The notes: generated from the letters alone by a model not told the origin. DNA of 64,000 bases from an uncultured Eubacteriales bacterium (GCA_949031345.1 CARNVA010000010.1:1-64000); one strand, 5' to 3'; counted from the stretch's first letter, positions 24,392-32,219 are shown. A program made the numbers and translations.

Positions 24392-24637
24392 TTATTTCCT
24401 CTTTTTACCATCTTCATTTTCTGAAATCTCAAGAGTTTTCATTCCAACTTCTTCAGCAAACGCATCCGCCACCCTTACAGTCTCATCCATATCGCGTTCT
24501 TCTCTGTTCCATTCTTCATGCTGTTTTTCAAATGCCGCATGTTTTTCAAGCAAAGCATCAAGCTCCTGTTCACTCTCTTCCCAATCAGCTTTCTTTTCTT
24601 TAAGCTTTTTGTCCTCAAACTTATCTTTATCTTCCAT
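24392..24637 (-). CDS. 81-aa charged helical protein coupled to the PIN gene
   Basis: Nearly every residue is Glu, Lys, Asp, Gln or Ala up to about position 55 (DKKLKEKKADWEESEQELD and so on), so a single long helix or coiled coil is likely. There is no DNA-binding motif such as AbrB, RHH or HTH. AAAAGGAGGCGGGC precedes the ATG. A consensus promoter (24688-24715) and a leader hairpin lie upstream. It ends 2 nt before the PIN gene. It could be a protective partner of that protein, but nothing in its sequence proves this. Confidence 0.65.
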   Translation of the reverse strand: MEDKDKFEDKKLKEKKADWEESEQELDALLEKHAAFEKQHEEWNREERDMDETVRVADAFAEEVGMKTLEISENEDGKKRK

Positions 24638-24651
24638 GCCCGCCTCCTTTT

Positions 24652-24674
24652 GCGTTTATTTTTAAATAAACCGC
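24652..24674 (-). promoter_or_regulatory. Leader hairpin before the ribosome binding site of the PIN operon
   Basis: In the transcript the arms GCG-TTTATT and AATAAA-CGC pair around TAAA with one bulged G, ending directly before AAAAGGAGG. Confidence 0.45.
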
Positions 24675-24687
24675 TTATCTTAATTTT

Positions 24688-24715
24688 ATTATAACACAAA
24701 AGCCTCAAATGTCAA
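24688..24715 (-). promoter_or_regulatory. Promoter of the 81-aa / PIN operon
   Basis: TTGACA (24715-24710), 16-nt spacer, TATAAT (24693-24688) with an extended -10 TG. Strong consensus. Confidence 0.75.
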
Positions 24716-24744
24716 TTCCAAGGCTCAAAATATCCATTATAAAA

Positions 24745-24773
24745 ACAAAAAAGTGTAAAAACTTACACTTTTA
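24745..24773 (-). terminator. Terminator after the 185-aa membrane protein
   Basis: Perfect 8-bp stem AAGTGTAA / TTACACTT with a 4-nt loop followed by six Ts on the minus strand. Confidence 0.85.
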
Positions 24774-24779
24774 GCCAAT

Positions 24780-25337
24780 TTAATTCTTTTCATCTTCGTT
24801 TTGTTCAAATTCAGCAGCATTAAATAAAATGCTTTGTCCTTCCGCATTATCTACTCCAATCAATTCTTGAAGCTCATTTCCTTTCCACTTTGATTCCATC
24901 AAGCAATAAAGTCCACCCATCACGCTCGCAATAGACACACCAAGCATTGCCAAAGTATAAATCTGTCTTGATTTCATAAAGCCTTCAACTTTGTTATAGC
25001 TTTCTGTGTCACCATTTTCGTCAAAATATTCCTGCACCCCTGACAACTGTCCATAATGATTTAAATAGGCAACATAAACATCTCTTGAAATTTCTTTATC
25101 ATTAAACTGTTGTTCATACTCGGCTTTTTTCTCTTCAGCATATTCGTAATAACCAGTCTCTTCTAAAACGGCATCAATCTTCTTGTCAAATGGAATTGTT
25201 CCAAAAATTGCAACACACATTGAGCCCACAGACGCTAAAGCAAGCGCAAAGCCGGCAATAAATGTTGCCTTTTCTTTTTTCTTTAAAATTGCAACCTTTT
25301 CTCTGAAAGCTAAATTTTTATTCTTTTTCATTTTCAT
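24780..25337 (-). CDS. Two-helix membrane protein, 185 aa
   Basis: A basic N-terminus leads into one helix (about residues 25-48), an 80-residue acidic loop, a second helix (about 128-147) and an acidic tail. The loop phrase FNDKEISRDVYVAYLNHY resembles FDNDELSIMDYQFLKKGY in the protein at 18-740, and the overall plan is the same. No function can be assigned. It is 13 nt downstream of the GNAT-like gene, so the two probably form an operon. Confidence 0.7.
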   Translation of the reverse strand: MKMKKNKNLAFREKVAILKKKEKATFIAGFALALASVGSMCVAIFGTIPFDKKIDAVLEETGYYEYAEEKKAEYEQQFNDKEISRDVYVAYLNHYGQLSGVQEYFDENGDTESYNKVEGFMKSRQIYTLAMLGVSIASVMGGLYCLMESKWKGNELQELIGVDNAEGQSILFNAAEFEQNEDEKN

Positions 25338-25350
25338 TTTCTTTCTTTTT

Positions 25351-25908
25351 CTACAAATCTATTTCTTCTTCATCTTCGTTTTTATGTTCTGGAAATCTTT
25401 TCCAAAGCTCGTTCCATCTTCCAGCACCCTGTTCAAGAACAAAGCCTTCACCTTTGAAAAGCTCATCAAACTTAAACTCGCCTTTAAAGCAAGGATAATA
25501 TCTTCCATTGATAGATCCCGCCCCGCACAATTTTGAAATTTGTTCCAGCTGCTTAAGCATTTCAACAGCAATAGTGTGACGATTTTCTACTTCAAGGTCA
25601 ACATTCAAAAGCATAAGGTCAACAATATTGTCCAAGCGATAACTCAATTGTCCAACAATTTCACCGCCCTCATTGAACGCTTTAATCACATAATAAGGGG
25701 TAGCACCTTCCTCATCTCTTTCCTTAGAAAAGCGAAATTCAATCATTTCTTTCATGTCATTGTTTGTAAGACTCATTCTTTCAAAAGAGATTTTTTCAAT
25801 AAGCTTTTTGCCTTTATCTTCGCCCAGTCTTTTGATTATTTTAAATTCTTCAGTATAGCTTTCAGTCATTCTTTCTTCAATTTCTTTTTTGCCAAGCCTA
25901 TAAGCCAT
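25351..25908 (-). CDS. GNAT-like acetyltransferase (tentative)
   Basis: The 185-aa protein has features of the GNAT fold. A beta-strand region with GEIVGQLSYRLDN is followed by a strand LMLLNVDLEVENR leading to a long helix (HTIAVEMLKQLEQISKL), where the acetyl-CoA loop should lie, then a C-terminal GEFKFDELFKGEGFV, like the usual GF-x-F ending. The canonical Q/R-x-x-G-x-G/A loop is not clear, so activity is uncertain. The tail is very acidic. GGAGG precedes the ATG at 25908 by 5 nt. Confidence 0.5.
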   Translation of the reverse strand: MAYRLGKKEIEERMTESYTEEFKIIKRLGEDKGKKLIEKISFERMSLTNNDMKEMIEFRFSKERDEEGATPYYVIKAFNEGGEIVGQLSYRLDNIVDLMLLNVDLEVENRHTIAVEMLKQLEQISKLCGAGSINGRYYPCFKGEFKFDELFKGEGFVLEQGAGRWNELWKRFPEHKNEDEEEIDL

Positions 25909-26044
25909 ACCAACCTCCTAAGCAACGATTTGATTTCTTTGCAAAACCCAAATAATCAAAGTGTTTTGCAAATATAATTTTTATTTATTATATCATTCAA
26001 CAGCCCCAAAGTCAATATCCAAACTGACAGAATATATTTTTTTC

Positions 26045-26073
26045 TTGCCTATTTTAGTGAAGAATGCTATAAT
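26045..26073 (+). promoter_or_regulatory. Promoter of the CatA-like gene
   Basis: TTGCCT (26045-26050), 17-nt spacer, TATAAT (26068-26073). Confidence 0.7.
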
Positions 26074-26109
26074 TAAAGCAATTAAAAAAGGGATATTTAA
26101 GGAGAAAAA

Positions 26110-26772
26110 ATGGCTGAATTTGAACAAATTGACATGTCAAAAACGACAAGAGAAGGCACATATAAATGGTTTAAATCTTTTTCAAACACCACCTATGGAA
26201 TAAATGCTGAGCTTGACATTACCAAGCTTTTGACGCTGTCTAAAAAGCGTGGCGACTCATTTTTTATCAATATGCTTTATATTGTTACGCGTGGAGTAAA
26301 CAGCGTTGATGAAATGAGAATAAGACTTGTTGGCGACCAGCCAGTAAAATACAAAGAGGTTCACCCTGGCATAACCGTTATGACAGAGGCTGGCACCTAT
26401 GAAAATGCAAATTTAAAATATTATGAAGATTATAAGACCTTTTATCAAGAAGCAAAAAAAATCATTGATGAAACAAAAAGGCATACACGACCAATTAAAA
26501 GAGATTACAACCCTAAAAACACTTGGGACGATGTCTACATCACCTGCCTGCCATGGCTTTCATTTACTCAAATGACACACCCTATTCCAGATTGCAAATC
26601 CTCACAAAGTATACCACGACTTTGCTGGGGCAAGTATTATCAAAATGGCGAAAAAACAATGATAACTCTCAACATCACAGTCAGTCACATGTTTGTTGAC
26701 GGCTACCCACTTTCACAGACATTTATTGAAATACAAAAACTTCTTGACGAGGCTGAAAAATATCTTATTTAA
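26110..26772 (+). CDS. CatA-like O-acetyltransferase
   Basis: A 220-aa member of the chloramphenicol acetyltransferase fold family. The catalytic His sits in SHMFVDGYPL, equivalent to the HHxxxDG box, and TLNITVSH gives the preceding strand. N-terminal features (YKWFKSFSNTTYGINAELD) match the family opening. Length fits (typical 210-225). CAT-fold trimers transfer acetyl groups from acetyl-CoA; the natural acceptor of such chromosomal homologues is often unknown. AAGGAG precedes the ATG. Confidence 0.88.
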   Translation: MAEFEQIDMSKTTREGTYKWFKSFSNTTYGINAELDITKLLTLSKKRGDSFFINMLYIVTRGVNSVDEMRIRLVGDQPVKYKEVHPGITVMTEAGTYENANLKYYEDYKTFYQEAKKIIDETKRHTRPIKRDYNPKNTWDDVYITCLPWLSFTQMTHPIPDCKSSQSIPRLCWGKYYQNGEKTMITLNITVSHMFVDGYPLSQTFIEIQKLLDEAEKYLI

Positions 26773-26824
26773 ACAAAAAGTCTAAAAATCAAACAATTTT
26801 TAATCAAAAATCAAGAAAAAACAT

Positions 26825-26855
26825 AAAAAAACAGCAAATTTTGCTGTTTTTTTAA
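26825..26855. terminator. Bidirectional terminator between the CatA-like gene and the 194-aa gene
   Basis: AAAAAAACAGCAAA / TTTGCTGTTTTTTT self-complementary hairpin between convergent genes; its arm overlaps the stop codon at 26852. Confidence 0.85.
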
Positions 26856-27436
26856 TCTTTATAATAATCTTCATCTATAGATGGCAATTCTTCTTCATCT
26901 TCCCCTAAATCAATATCTTTACCTAAACTTTGCTTGCTTGACTGCGCCTTATTATCAACAAAAGTGCTTTTCAATTTTTGACCATTAAATTTTTCATATA
27001 AATATTCAAGTCTTTCCAAACTCTTCTTAAATTCCTTGAGTTTAACTGGGGTCTTAAGTTTGATTGAGGGAGTAAGACCTAAAGTATTTTTAGAGAAAAA
27101 AATTTCAGATGTTACAGTTTTATTTTCACCCATCACCGCTTTTACCTCTGTCAAATTATTCAAGTTTACAAAAGCATTTTGATAAGTTAATATAGAATAA
27201 AAACTATCGGTAAAATAATCGCCCATACACCTTTCGAGAGCTTCATAATCATTATCAAAATACTCACTTCTACTTACTTCATAGGTTAATGGAATTGTGC
27301 TTCCGTCTGCCATGTATGCAATCAAAAAATACACTAAATTTCCATTGCCTATATCTTTTTGCCTAGTTGCGATAATATTGACATCTTCAGGATTTCTTAT
27401 TTGCTTAATATTGTTTTTTATAAAAAGCTTATGCAT
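26852..27436 (-). CDS. Uncharacterised 194-aa protein with IDEDYYKD tail
   Basis: The N-terminal half matches the protein at 30293 (IKNNIKQIRNPEDVNIIATR against IKENLKLIRNSEDVNYIIAT, and IPLTYEVSRSEY against IPLTRAIAMHEF), so the two are paralogues. Alternating short strands followed by a helix (about 130-150) could form a small PH-like domain, but this is weak. The C-terminus is disordered and acidic, ending ELPSIDEDYYKD. That tail is shared with a gene remnant at 30158 and resembles the tail of the protein at 18. A promoter TTGAAA-17-TATAAT (27485-27457) and GGAGAGG precede the ATG. Confidence 0.75.
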   Translation of the reverse strand: MHKLFIKNNIKQIRNPEDVNIIATRQKDIGNGNLVYFLIAYMADGSTIPLTYEVSRSEYFDNDYEALERCMGDYFTDSFYSILTYQNAFVNLNNLTEVKAVMGENKTVTSEIFFSKNTLGLTPSIKLKTPVKLKEFKKSLERLEYLYEKFNGQKLKSTFVDNKAQSSKQSLGKDIDLGEDEEELPSIDEDYYKD

Positions 27437-27456
27437 AACCTCTCCTCATTTTAATT

Positions 27457-27485
27457 ATTATAACATTTATTATTTTCTTTTTCAA
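27457..27485 (-). promoter_or_regulatory. Promoter of the 194-aa gene
   Basis: TTGAAA (27485-27480), 17-nt spacer, TATAAT (27462-27457) with an extended -10 TG. Confidence 0.65.
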
Positions 27486-27496
27486 TATTTGAAAAC

Positions 27497-27527
27497 AAAA
27501 AAAGCGCAAATTTAATACGCTTTTTTA
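27497..27527 (-). terminator. Terminator after desulfoferrodoxin gene
   Basis: AAAAAAGCG / CGCTTTTTTT stem with an 11-nt loop, 15 nt past the stop. Confidence 0.75.
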
Positions 27528-27542
27528 TTTAAATTTTTAAGA

Positions 27543-27917
27543 TTAAACCTCTGTTGCCCACAAGCCATGTTTATTGCAATATGAATAAACTTTTGAATTT
27601 GCAAAGTAAGGGAATTTCACTTCAGCCACCTGACCAGCTTTAAGATGTTTTTTAATCTCAACCCCATCTGCTGAAAGCATTATCCATTCAATAAAATGTT
27701 CGTCTTCCATAACATGATTGACCTTGACAGTAATCTCATCGTCTGACTTCTCAACAACAGGCAAGTGTTTTTCAACAGCACCATCTGAGTTGTTTGCCTT
27801 GCAAAAAACCATTTCTTGACCGCAGCATTTAATTCCGCAGTTGTCACAGGTGCAATCTTGCAAAACTTCAACTACTGCGCCGCATTTTACACATTTTTTC
27901 AATATCAATTCTTTCAT
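27543..27917 (-). CDS. dfx: Desulfoferrodoxin (superoxide reductase)
   Basis: Reduces superoxide to hydrogen peroxide in the cytoplasm of anaerobes. The N-terminal desulforedoxin-like iron centre has Cys9, Cys12, Cys31 and Cys32. The catalytic iron site has EKHLP (His51), HVMEDEHFIEW and CNKHG. At 124 aa it is the classical two-domain form. Two additional cysteines (C22, C24/C27) lie in the first domain. AAGGAGG precedes the ATG. The gene stands alone and points to an anaerobic, oxygen-exposed lifestyle. Confidence 0.96.
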   Translation of the reverse strand: MKELILKKCVKCGAVVEVLQDCTCDNCGIKCCGQEMVFCKANNSDGAVEKHLPVVEKSDDEITVKVNHVMEDEHFIEWIMLSADGVEIKKHLKAGQVAEVKFPYFANSKVYSYCNKHGLWATEV

Positions 27918-28082
27918 TCCAACCTCCTTATAATAAGTTTTGAAAGCATATATATTTTAATATGATTTTAATTTAAAAGCAAACAAATTAAAATAAAAAT
28001 TCAATTTTTCCATTCCAAAGCAAAATAAAAAAGCATAGTTTAATTTAAACCAGCTTTTTTCTTATTTACTCAAATTTGTCAT

Positions 28083-29219
28083 TTATTTATTAAACATGAT
28101 TTTTTCGCTTTTAAACATAAAGCTGAGCAGAACAATCAAAACAACCGAAACCGCAAGATTTGACAATATTGAAAGCACTACGCCCAGTGGAGAAATTGAA
28201 AAAGTCATGATTGAAGAGATGACAAGTCCGCTTCCAAGAAGAGGAATTGCATAGAGTCCTATAGACGAAGTTGAAACAAACATTGACGCCATACCCATTA
28301 TCAAAATCACCATCATAAGCGGTGTAATAAGTGAGCTTGCCTCTTTTACGCTCTTTGCATAGGCCGAAATAACTGAAAAAGCAGATATTATTACCAGCAC
28401 TACAGATATGATAATTCCAAAAAGCATGAAATAGTCACCAACTGAATAGAAGGCGGCAGTATTTGCACCAATAATTCCATTCATAAGTTTTGGCAGCGAT
28501 AATATTACGCCAATAAAGCTTGACAGACCACTTAGCACCGCAAAGCAGGAAAGACTGACTATCTTTCCGATTGCAAGCTGCCACCTTTTAATTGGAGTGA
28601 TAAGCATAGTTGCAATTGTTCCCCTTTCCTTTTCGCCAGCAATTGACTCAGATGCAACCATAATGCAGGCAGAGGCAAGAAGAGAAAACATAAGCATTGG
28701 CACTATTGCAGAGAGAATGCTTCCTGCAAGTTCGCTTTCTTTTGCAAGGTCGAATTTAATATCAGCACTTCCATTCAATGTAAAAGAAGTCTCCATATAA
28801 GTATTAAATACCGCACTTATCATAATGTATGCAGCATTTGAATCCTCTTTTGCAGAATTGTAATAAATTTGAATATCAGGGCATCTTCCTTCATTTAAAT
28901 CTTCAACAAAGTTTTCTGGGAAGACTATAAAAAGCTCCGCCTCACCCTCTGCAACCTCAGCTTTAGCTTCATCCACCGTTTTTTCTTCGGTTTTTATTTT
29001 AAGCACGCCTTCAAGCACAGGCGCAAATTCAACTGGAACATTTTGCACATAAGCAGCTGGCTTATAATCTTTTGGCTTATTGTGACTTGAAGTAATCGTT
29101 CCTATCAAGGTATATACAAGATAAATCATAAGTCCTGGCAAAAGCAAGCTTATAATCATTCTTCTGTCTTTAAAAAACCTTGCAAATTCTTTTTTTATTA
29201 TTGTCCACACGCTTTTCAT
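28083..29219 (-). CDS. ABC-2 type exporter permease (NatB-like)
   Basis: The 378-aa membrane protein has one N-terminal helix (about 20-40), a 120-residue external domain, and five or six helices from about residue 165 on. The ESIAGEKERGT motif at the first cytoplasmic loop is the hallmark of ABC-2 / NatB permeases. It overlaps the ATPase gene by 4 nt (ATGA), so the two form one exporter. NatAB exports sodium in Bacillus; the substrate here cannot be read from sequence. Confidence 0.88.
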   Translation of the reverse strand: MKSVWTIIKKEFARFFKDRRMIISLLLPGLMIYLVYTLIGTITSSHNKPKDYKPAAYVQNVPVEFAPVLEGVLKIKTEEKTVDEAKAEVAEGEAELFIVFPENFVEDLNEGRCPDIQIYYNSAKEDSNAAYIMISAVFNTYMETSFTLNGSADIKFDLAKESELAGSILSAIVPMLMFSLLASACIMVASESIAGEKERGTIATMLITPIKRWQLAIGKIVSLSCFAVLSGLSSFIGVILSLPKLMNGIIGANTAAFYSVGDYFMLFGIIISVVLVIISAFSVISAYAKSVKEASSLITPLMMVILIMGMASMFVSTSSIGLYAIPLLGSGLVISSIMTFSISPLGVVLSILSNLAVSVVLIVLLSFMFKSEKIMFNK

Positions 29220-29989
29220 TGTTTGCCTCCAAAACTTTCATACAACTGGAAAAAGGCATCTTCAAGGCACATCTCTTTGGTTATATTTTCAAGTGCATCC
29301 ACCTTCGCCAGTTTTCCATTGATAATAATTCCCACCCTGTCACAAAGTTTTTCGACCAGACTAAAAATATGTGTTGAAAGAATAATCGTTTTGCCTTGGG
29401 CTTTAAGCTCTTGCAAAAAGTCTGTGACAACTTTTGCAGTAATTACATCCAAGCCATTTGTTGGCTCATCAAATATAATCACCTCAGGGTCATGAACAAT
29501 TGAAATTACAAGCGAGACCTTTTGCTTCATGCCTGTTGACAGGTTTGCAAGTTTTACCTCTGCAAACTGGTCAATTCCAAACTTTCTAAAGAGATTGCGT
29601 TTGCGCTCGTCTCTTGTCGTCTTATCAATTTGATAAAGCTCACTAAAAAAATCAAACAAATAGTTTGGCGTAAAAAAGTCTTCAAGTTTAAGCTCGCTTG
29701 TCAAAAAACCAATCTTTTTTCTCACTTTATCTTGCTCAGAGGCAACATTATATCCATCAATGAAAACATTTCCGCTGTCTGCTTTAATAAGAGTTGCAAG
29801 TATTCTCAGCGTGGTGGTCTTTCCTGCGCCGTTTGGCCCAAGCAAGCCAAAAATCTCACCTTTGTAAGCAACGAGCGAAAGGTCATCAACCGCCACCTTA
29901 ATTTCTGCATTTGTCTTTTCAAGCTTCTTTTGCTTTCTTGAAAGCTTGAAAGTCTTTTTTAAATTTTCTATTCTTAATATTTCTTCCAT
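29216..29989 (-). CDS. ABC exporter ATP-binding protein (NatA-like)
   Basis: The 257-aa nucleotide-binding subunit has Walker A GPNGAGKTT, signature LSTGMKQKV, Walker B VIIFDEP, D-loop GLD and H-loop STH. It pairs with the permease that follows. The N-terminus carries a charged insertion (KLSRKQKKLEKTNAEIKV) between the first two strands, common in NatA-like proteins. Upstream is no classical ribosome binding site: a run of nine Gs and a -10-like TAAACT lie only 6-12 nt before the ATG. Confidence 0.93.
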   Translation of the reverse strand: MEEILRIENLKKTFKLSRKQKKLEKTNAEIKVAVDDLSLVAYKGEIFGLLGPNGAGKTTTLRILATLIKADSGNVFIDGYNVASEQDKVRKKIGFLTSELKLEDFFTPNYLFDFFSELYQIDKTTRDERKRNLFRKFGIDQFAEVKLANLSTGMKQKVSLVISIVHDPEVIIFDEPTNGLDVITAKVVTDFLQELKAQGKTIILSTHIFSLVEKLCDRVGIIINGKLAKVDALENITKEMCLEDAFFQLYESFGGKQ

Positions 29990-29995
29990 GTTAAG

Positions 29996-30024
29996 AGTTT
30001 ACCCCCCCCCGAAAAATGTCAAGC
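29996..30024 (-). promoter_or_regulatory. TTGACA element with 9-G tract before the ABC exporter
   Basis: On the minus strand TTGACA (30022-30017), TTTTTC, nine Gs (30010-30002) and TAAACT (30001-29996) follow one another, 15-nt spacer. The block GCTTGACATTTTTCG plus the G-run is shared with 5228-5259, where the run is seven Gs. The G-run could also pair with the anti-Shine-Dalgarno sequence. Confidence 0.5.
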
Positions 30025-30082
30025 TTTTTGATACATTTTTTATTTTATAATAACATTTTTTATTGTCAAATATGTTTAATAA

Positions 30083-30101
30083 TTTGATAATATTTATCAA
30101 A
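30083..30101. promoter_or_regulatory. 8-3-8 palindrome upstream of the ABC exporter
   Basis: TTTGATAA-TAT-TTATCAAA, a 19-bp inverted repeat about 95 nt upstream of the ATPase start. It has the size of a dimeric repressor site, but no regulator is encoded beside it. Confidence 0.4.
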
Positions 30102-30157
30102 TAAGCATGAAAAAAGCCATTTTTTAATTAAAAAGCTTAAATTTCAGTTAATTTTCA

Positions 30158-30286
30158 TTATTTATAATAATCGTGATCTATGCTTGGAAGTTCTTCATCT
30201 TCCCAACCTTCATATTACTTGGACGCTTTCTTTTGCACCTCAATTCGCCTCTCGACAGCCCTTTCAATGCTTTGTTTGAAATCTTT
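30158..30286 (-). pseudogene. 3' remnant of a gene with the ELPSID-YYK tail
   Basis: An open frame reads DFKQSIERAVERRIEVQK, then KASK, a stop, and then YEGWEDEELPSIDHDYYK with a second stop. It matches the C-terminus of the protein at 26852 (EDEEELPSIDEDYYKD). There is no start codon or ribosome binding site; the 5' part has been lost. It lies directly behind the 153-aa paralogue of that protein. Confidence 0.7.
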
Positions 30287-30292
30287 TTAAAT

Positions 30293-30754
30293 CTACCAAC
30301 CTAAAAAGCTGTCATCATAATAATCAAATTCATTTTCATTCTTTGCAAGTTTTGCCATAAGCCTATCTTTTTCTTTCTCAAAGCTTTTGGCTTTTGTTGC
30401 ATAAAGATTTATCGTCTTTCCATTCTTAAAAGTCGCAAGCATATCAATATATTTTGGATTTTCTTCCACCCTCGAGTCAAGACTGGCAAAATTATTTCTG
30501 TTTATGCAACCAAAACCATCACATATTGAAACAAAATCTTCCATATACAAAAAGCCCATTGCCCTAGTGATATTAAGCATAGGCAGTGATGGAAATTCGT
30601 GCATTGCAATTGCGCGTGTAAGTGGAATTTCTTTTCCACTTGTAAGCCCAGCCACCAAATACATTTTTTTATCTTTCTTTGTTGCGATAATATAATTCAC
30701 ATCCTCCGAATTTCTTATGAGTTTTAAGTTTTCCTTAATTAAATCTTTATCCAT
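30293..30754 (-). CDS. Uncharacterised 153-aa protein, paralogue of 26852-27436
   Basis: Shares the N-terminal LKLIRNSEDVNYIIATKKDKK and IPLTRA segments with the 194-aa protein at 26852 but lacks its long tail. It ends NEFDYYDDSFLGW. Predicted mixed alpha/beta, cytoplasmic, no motif of known enzymes. The mutated downstream remnant (30158-30286) may be the tail of a former longer version or of a third copy. Confidence 0.7.
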   Translation of the reverse strand: MDKDLIKENLKLIRNSEDVNYIIATKKDKKMYLVAGLTSGKEIPLTRAIAMHEFPSLPMLNITRAMGFLYMEDFVSICDGFGCINRNNFASLDSRVEENPKYIDMLATFKNGKTINLYATKAKSFEKEKDRLMAKLAKNENEFDYYDDSFLGW

Positions 30755-30965
30755 CTTTCACCTCATTTTAATTTTACCATAATATATGTTGTTTTTCAAG
30801 AGAAAAATAAAAAATAAGCCAGAAGTGTTTTCTTCGACCTTTATATTTCTTTTAATGTTTTTTATTATAGTTTTTATCCTTTTCAAGCACATCTTTTCAA
30901 TTTTTGATAAAATAACGAAAATTTAAGCAAATTTTGACTATTTTCTTTTTAATTCGCTATATTTC

Positions 30966-30994
30966 TTGTCAAAAATGGACAAATTTATTATAAT
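30966..30994 (+). promoter_or_regulatory. Promoter of the CaCA antiporter gene, with inverted repeat
   Basis: TTGTCA (30966-30971), 17-nt spacer, TATAAT (30989-30994). TTGTC-AAAAATG-GACAA forms an inverted repeat across the -35 box and could be an operator. Confidence 0.65.
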
Positions 30995-31016
30995 AGGCTT
31001 TAATTAAAGGAATAAT

Positions 31017-32219
31017 ATGGCAATATTTTTAAACATTTTATTTTTAATAATTGGCTTAGCTTTGCTTATTAAAGGGGCTGACTTTTTTGTAAGTGGTGCA
31101 AGTGCTATCGCCAAAAAATTTAAAGTGCCAGCTATGCTTATAGGGCTTACCATTGTTGCACTTGGCACCAGCTTGCCCGAGCTTTCTGTAAGTGTGGCAA
31201 GTGCTATTAAAGACAGCACAGATATGTCGGTGGGCAATATTGTGGGTTCAAACATGATGAACATGCTTTTAATTCTTGGCATAGTTGCCATAATTCATCC
31301 AGTACCAATCACAAAAAGCAACAAAAAAATTGATTTCCCTTTTTTAATTGTTCTTACCATGCTGCTTCTTGTCTTCTCTTCTGATGTCATTTTAAATGGC
31401 GATGCTCAAAATATGATTTCTCGCACCGAAAGCATTGTCTATCTTGCCATGCTTGTATTTTATATAACCATTCTTGTAATAAACGCAAATCTTTCAAAAA
31501 AACTTCCTTTTGCTAAAGAGAACGAATTAAATTTCAGTGGAGAAATGACCTCTCAAACAAAAAAAGAAACCATTTCAAAGGATGAAGATAAGGGCGAAAA
31601 TAAATTGGAAACAAATTTAATTTCCACCCTTGATAATGATGAAAATTCACAAAAAAATCTTCAAACAAGCGAAAATCAAAATCAAAATTTTATTAAGCAG
31701 AAAGAAAAATCAAAGAAATTTAAGTTTAAAAAAGAAAAGAATAAAGACAAAATATTAAAGGGCTGGCAGATAGCACTATGTTTGATTTTTGGTCTTGCTG
31801 CAGTTGTATTTGGGGCTGAATGCGTAAGCACCACTGCGCAGTTTCTTGCAATTAAAATCGGAATGAGCGAGGCTCTAGTCGGCCTGACCATTGTATCAGT
31901 TGGCACCAGCTTGCCCGAGCTTGCCACATCAATTGCAGCTTCAAGACGAGGCGACAATCAAATGGCCCTTGGCAATATTTTAGGCTCAAATGTCATCAAC
32001 ATAGCACTTGTTTTAGGGCTAGTCGGCGTGATATCTCCCGTTGCAATAACATCAGCAATTTTGATTGACATGCTTATTCTTACAATATTCACAATCATAT
32101 TTTCAGTGATTTGCATGACAAGCAAAAAGGAAATTAGACGCTGGGTCGGCATACTTCTTTTAATAATGTATATTGCCTATATTACTTTTGCAATTGTAAG
32201 AAATTATGTAGGATTTTAA
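31017..32219 (+). CDS. Calcium/sodium antiporter family protein
   Basis: The 400-aa protein of the CaCA superfamily (YrbG-type) exchanges a divalent cation for Na+ or H+ across the membrane. Its two inverted alpha-repeats each carry GTSLPE (residues 50-55 and 296-301) and a following GN-I-(L/V)GSN motif (73-79, 319-325). Between the halves lies a roughly 90-residue hydrophilic Lys/Glu/Asn-rich loop (about 159-248), absent in the usual 320-aa prokaryotic members. AAAGG precedes the ATG. Confidence 0.93.
   Translation: MAIFLNILFLIIGLALLIKGADFFVSGASAIAKKFKVPAMLIGLTIVALGTSLPELSVSVASAIKDSTDMSVGNIVGSNMMNMLLILGIVAIIHPVPITKSNKKIDFPFLIVLTMLLLVFSSDVILNGDAQNMISRTESIVYLAMLVFYITILVINANLSKKLPFAKENELNFSGEMTSQTKKETISKDEDKGENKLETNLISTLDNDENSQKNLQTSENQNQNFIKQKEKSKKFKFKKEKNKDKILKGWQIALCLIFGLAAVVFGAECVSTTAQFLAIKIGMSEALVGLTIVSVGTSLPELATSIAASRRGDNQMALGNILGSNVINIALVLGLVGVISPVAITSAILIDMLILTIFTIIFSVICMTSKKEIRRWVGILLLIMYIAYITFAIVRNYVGF

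Noticed and set aside
26110..26772. Chloramphenicol resistance gene
   Set aside because: The fold and catalytic His match, but it is an isolated chromosomal gene without mobile-element context and shows no feature specific for chloramphenicol binding that I can verify.
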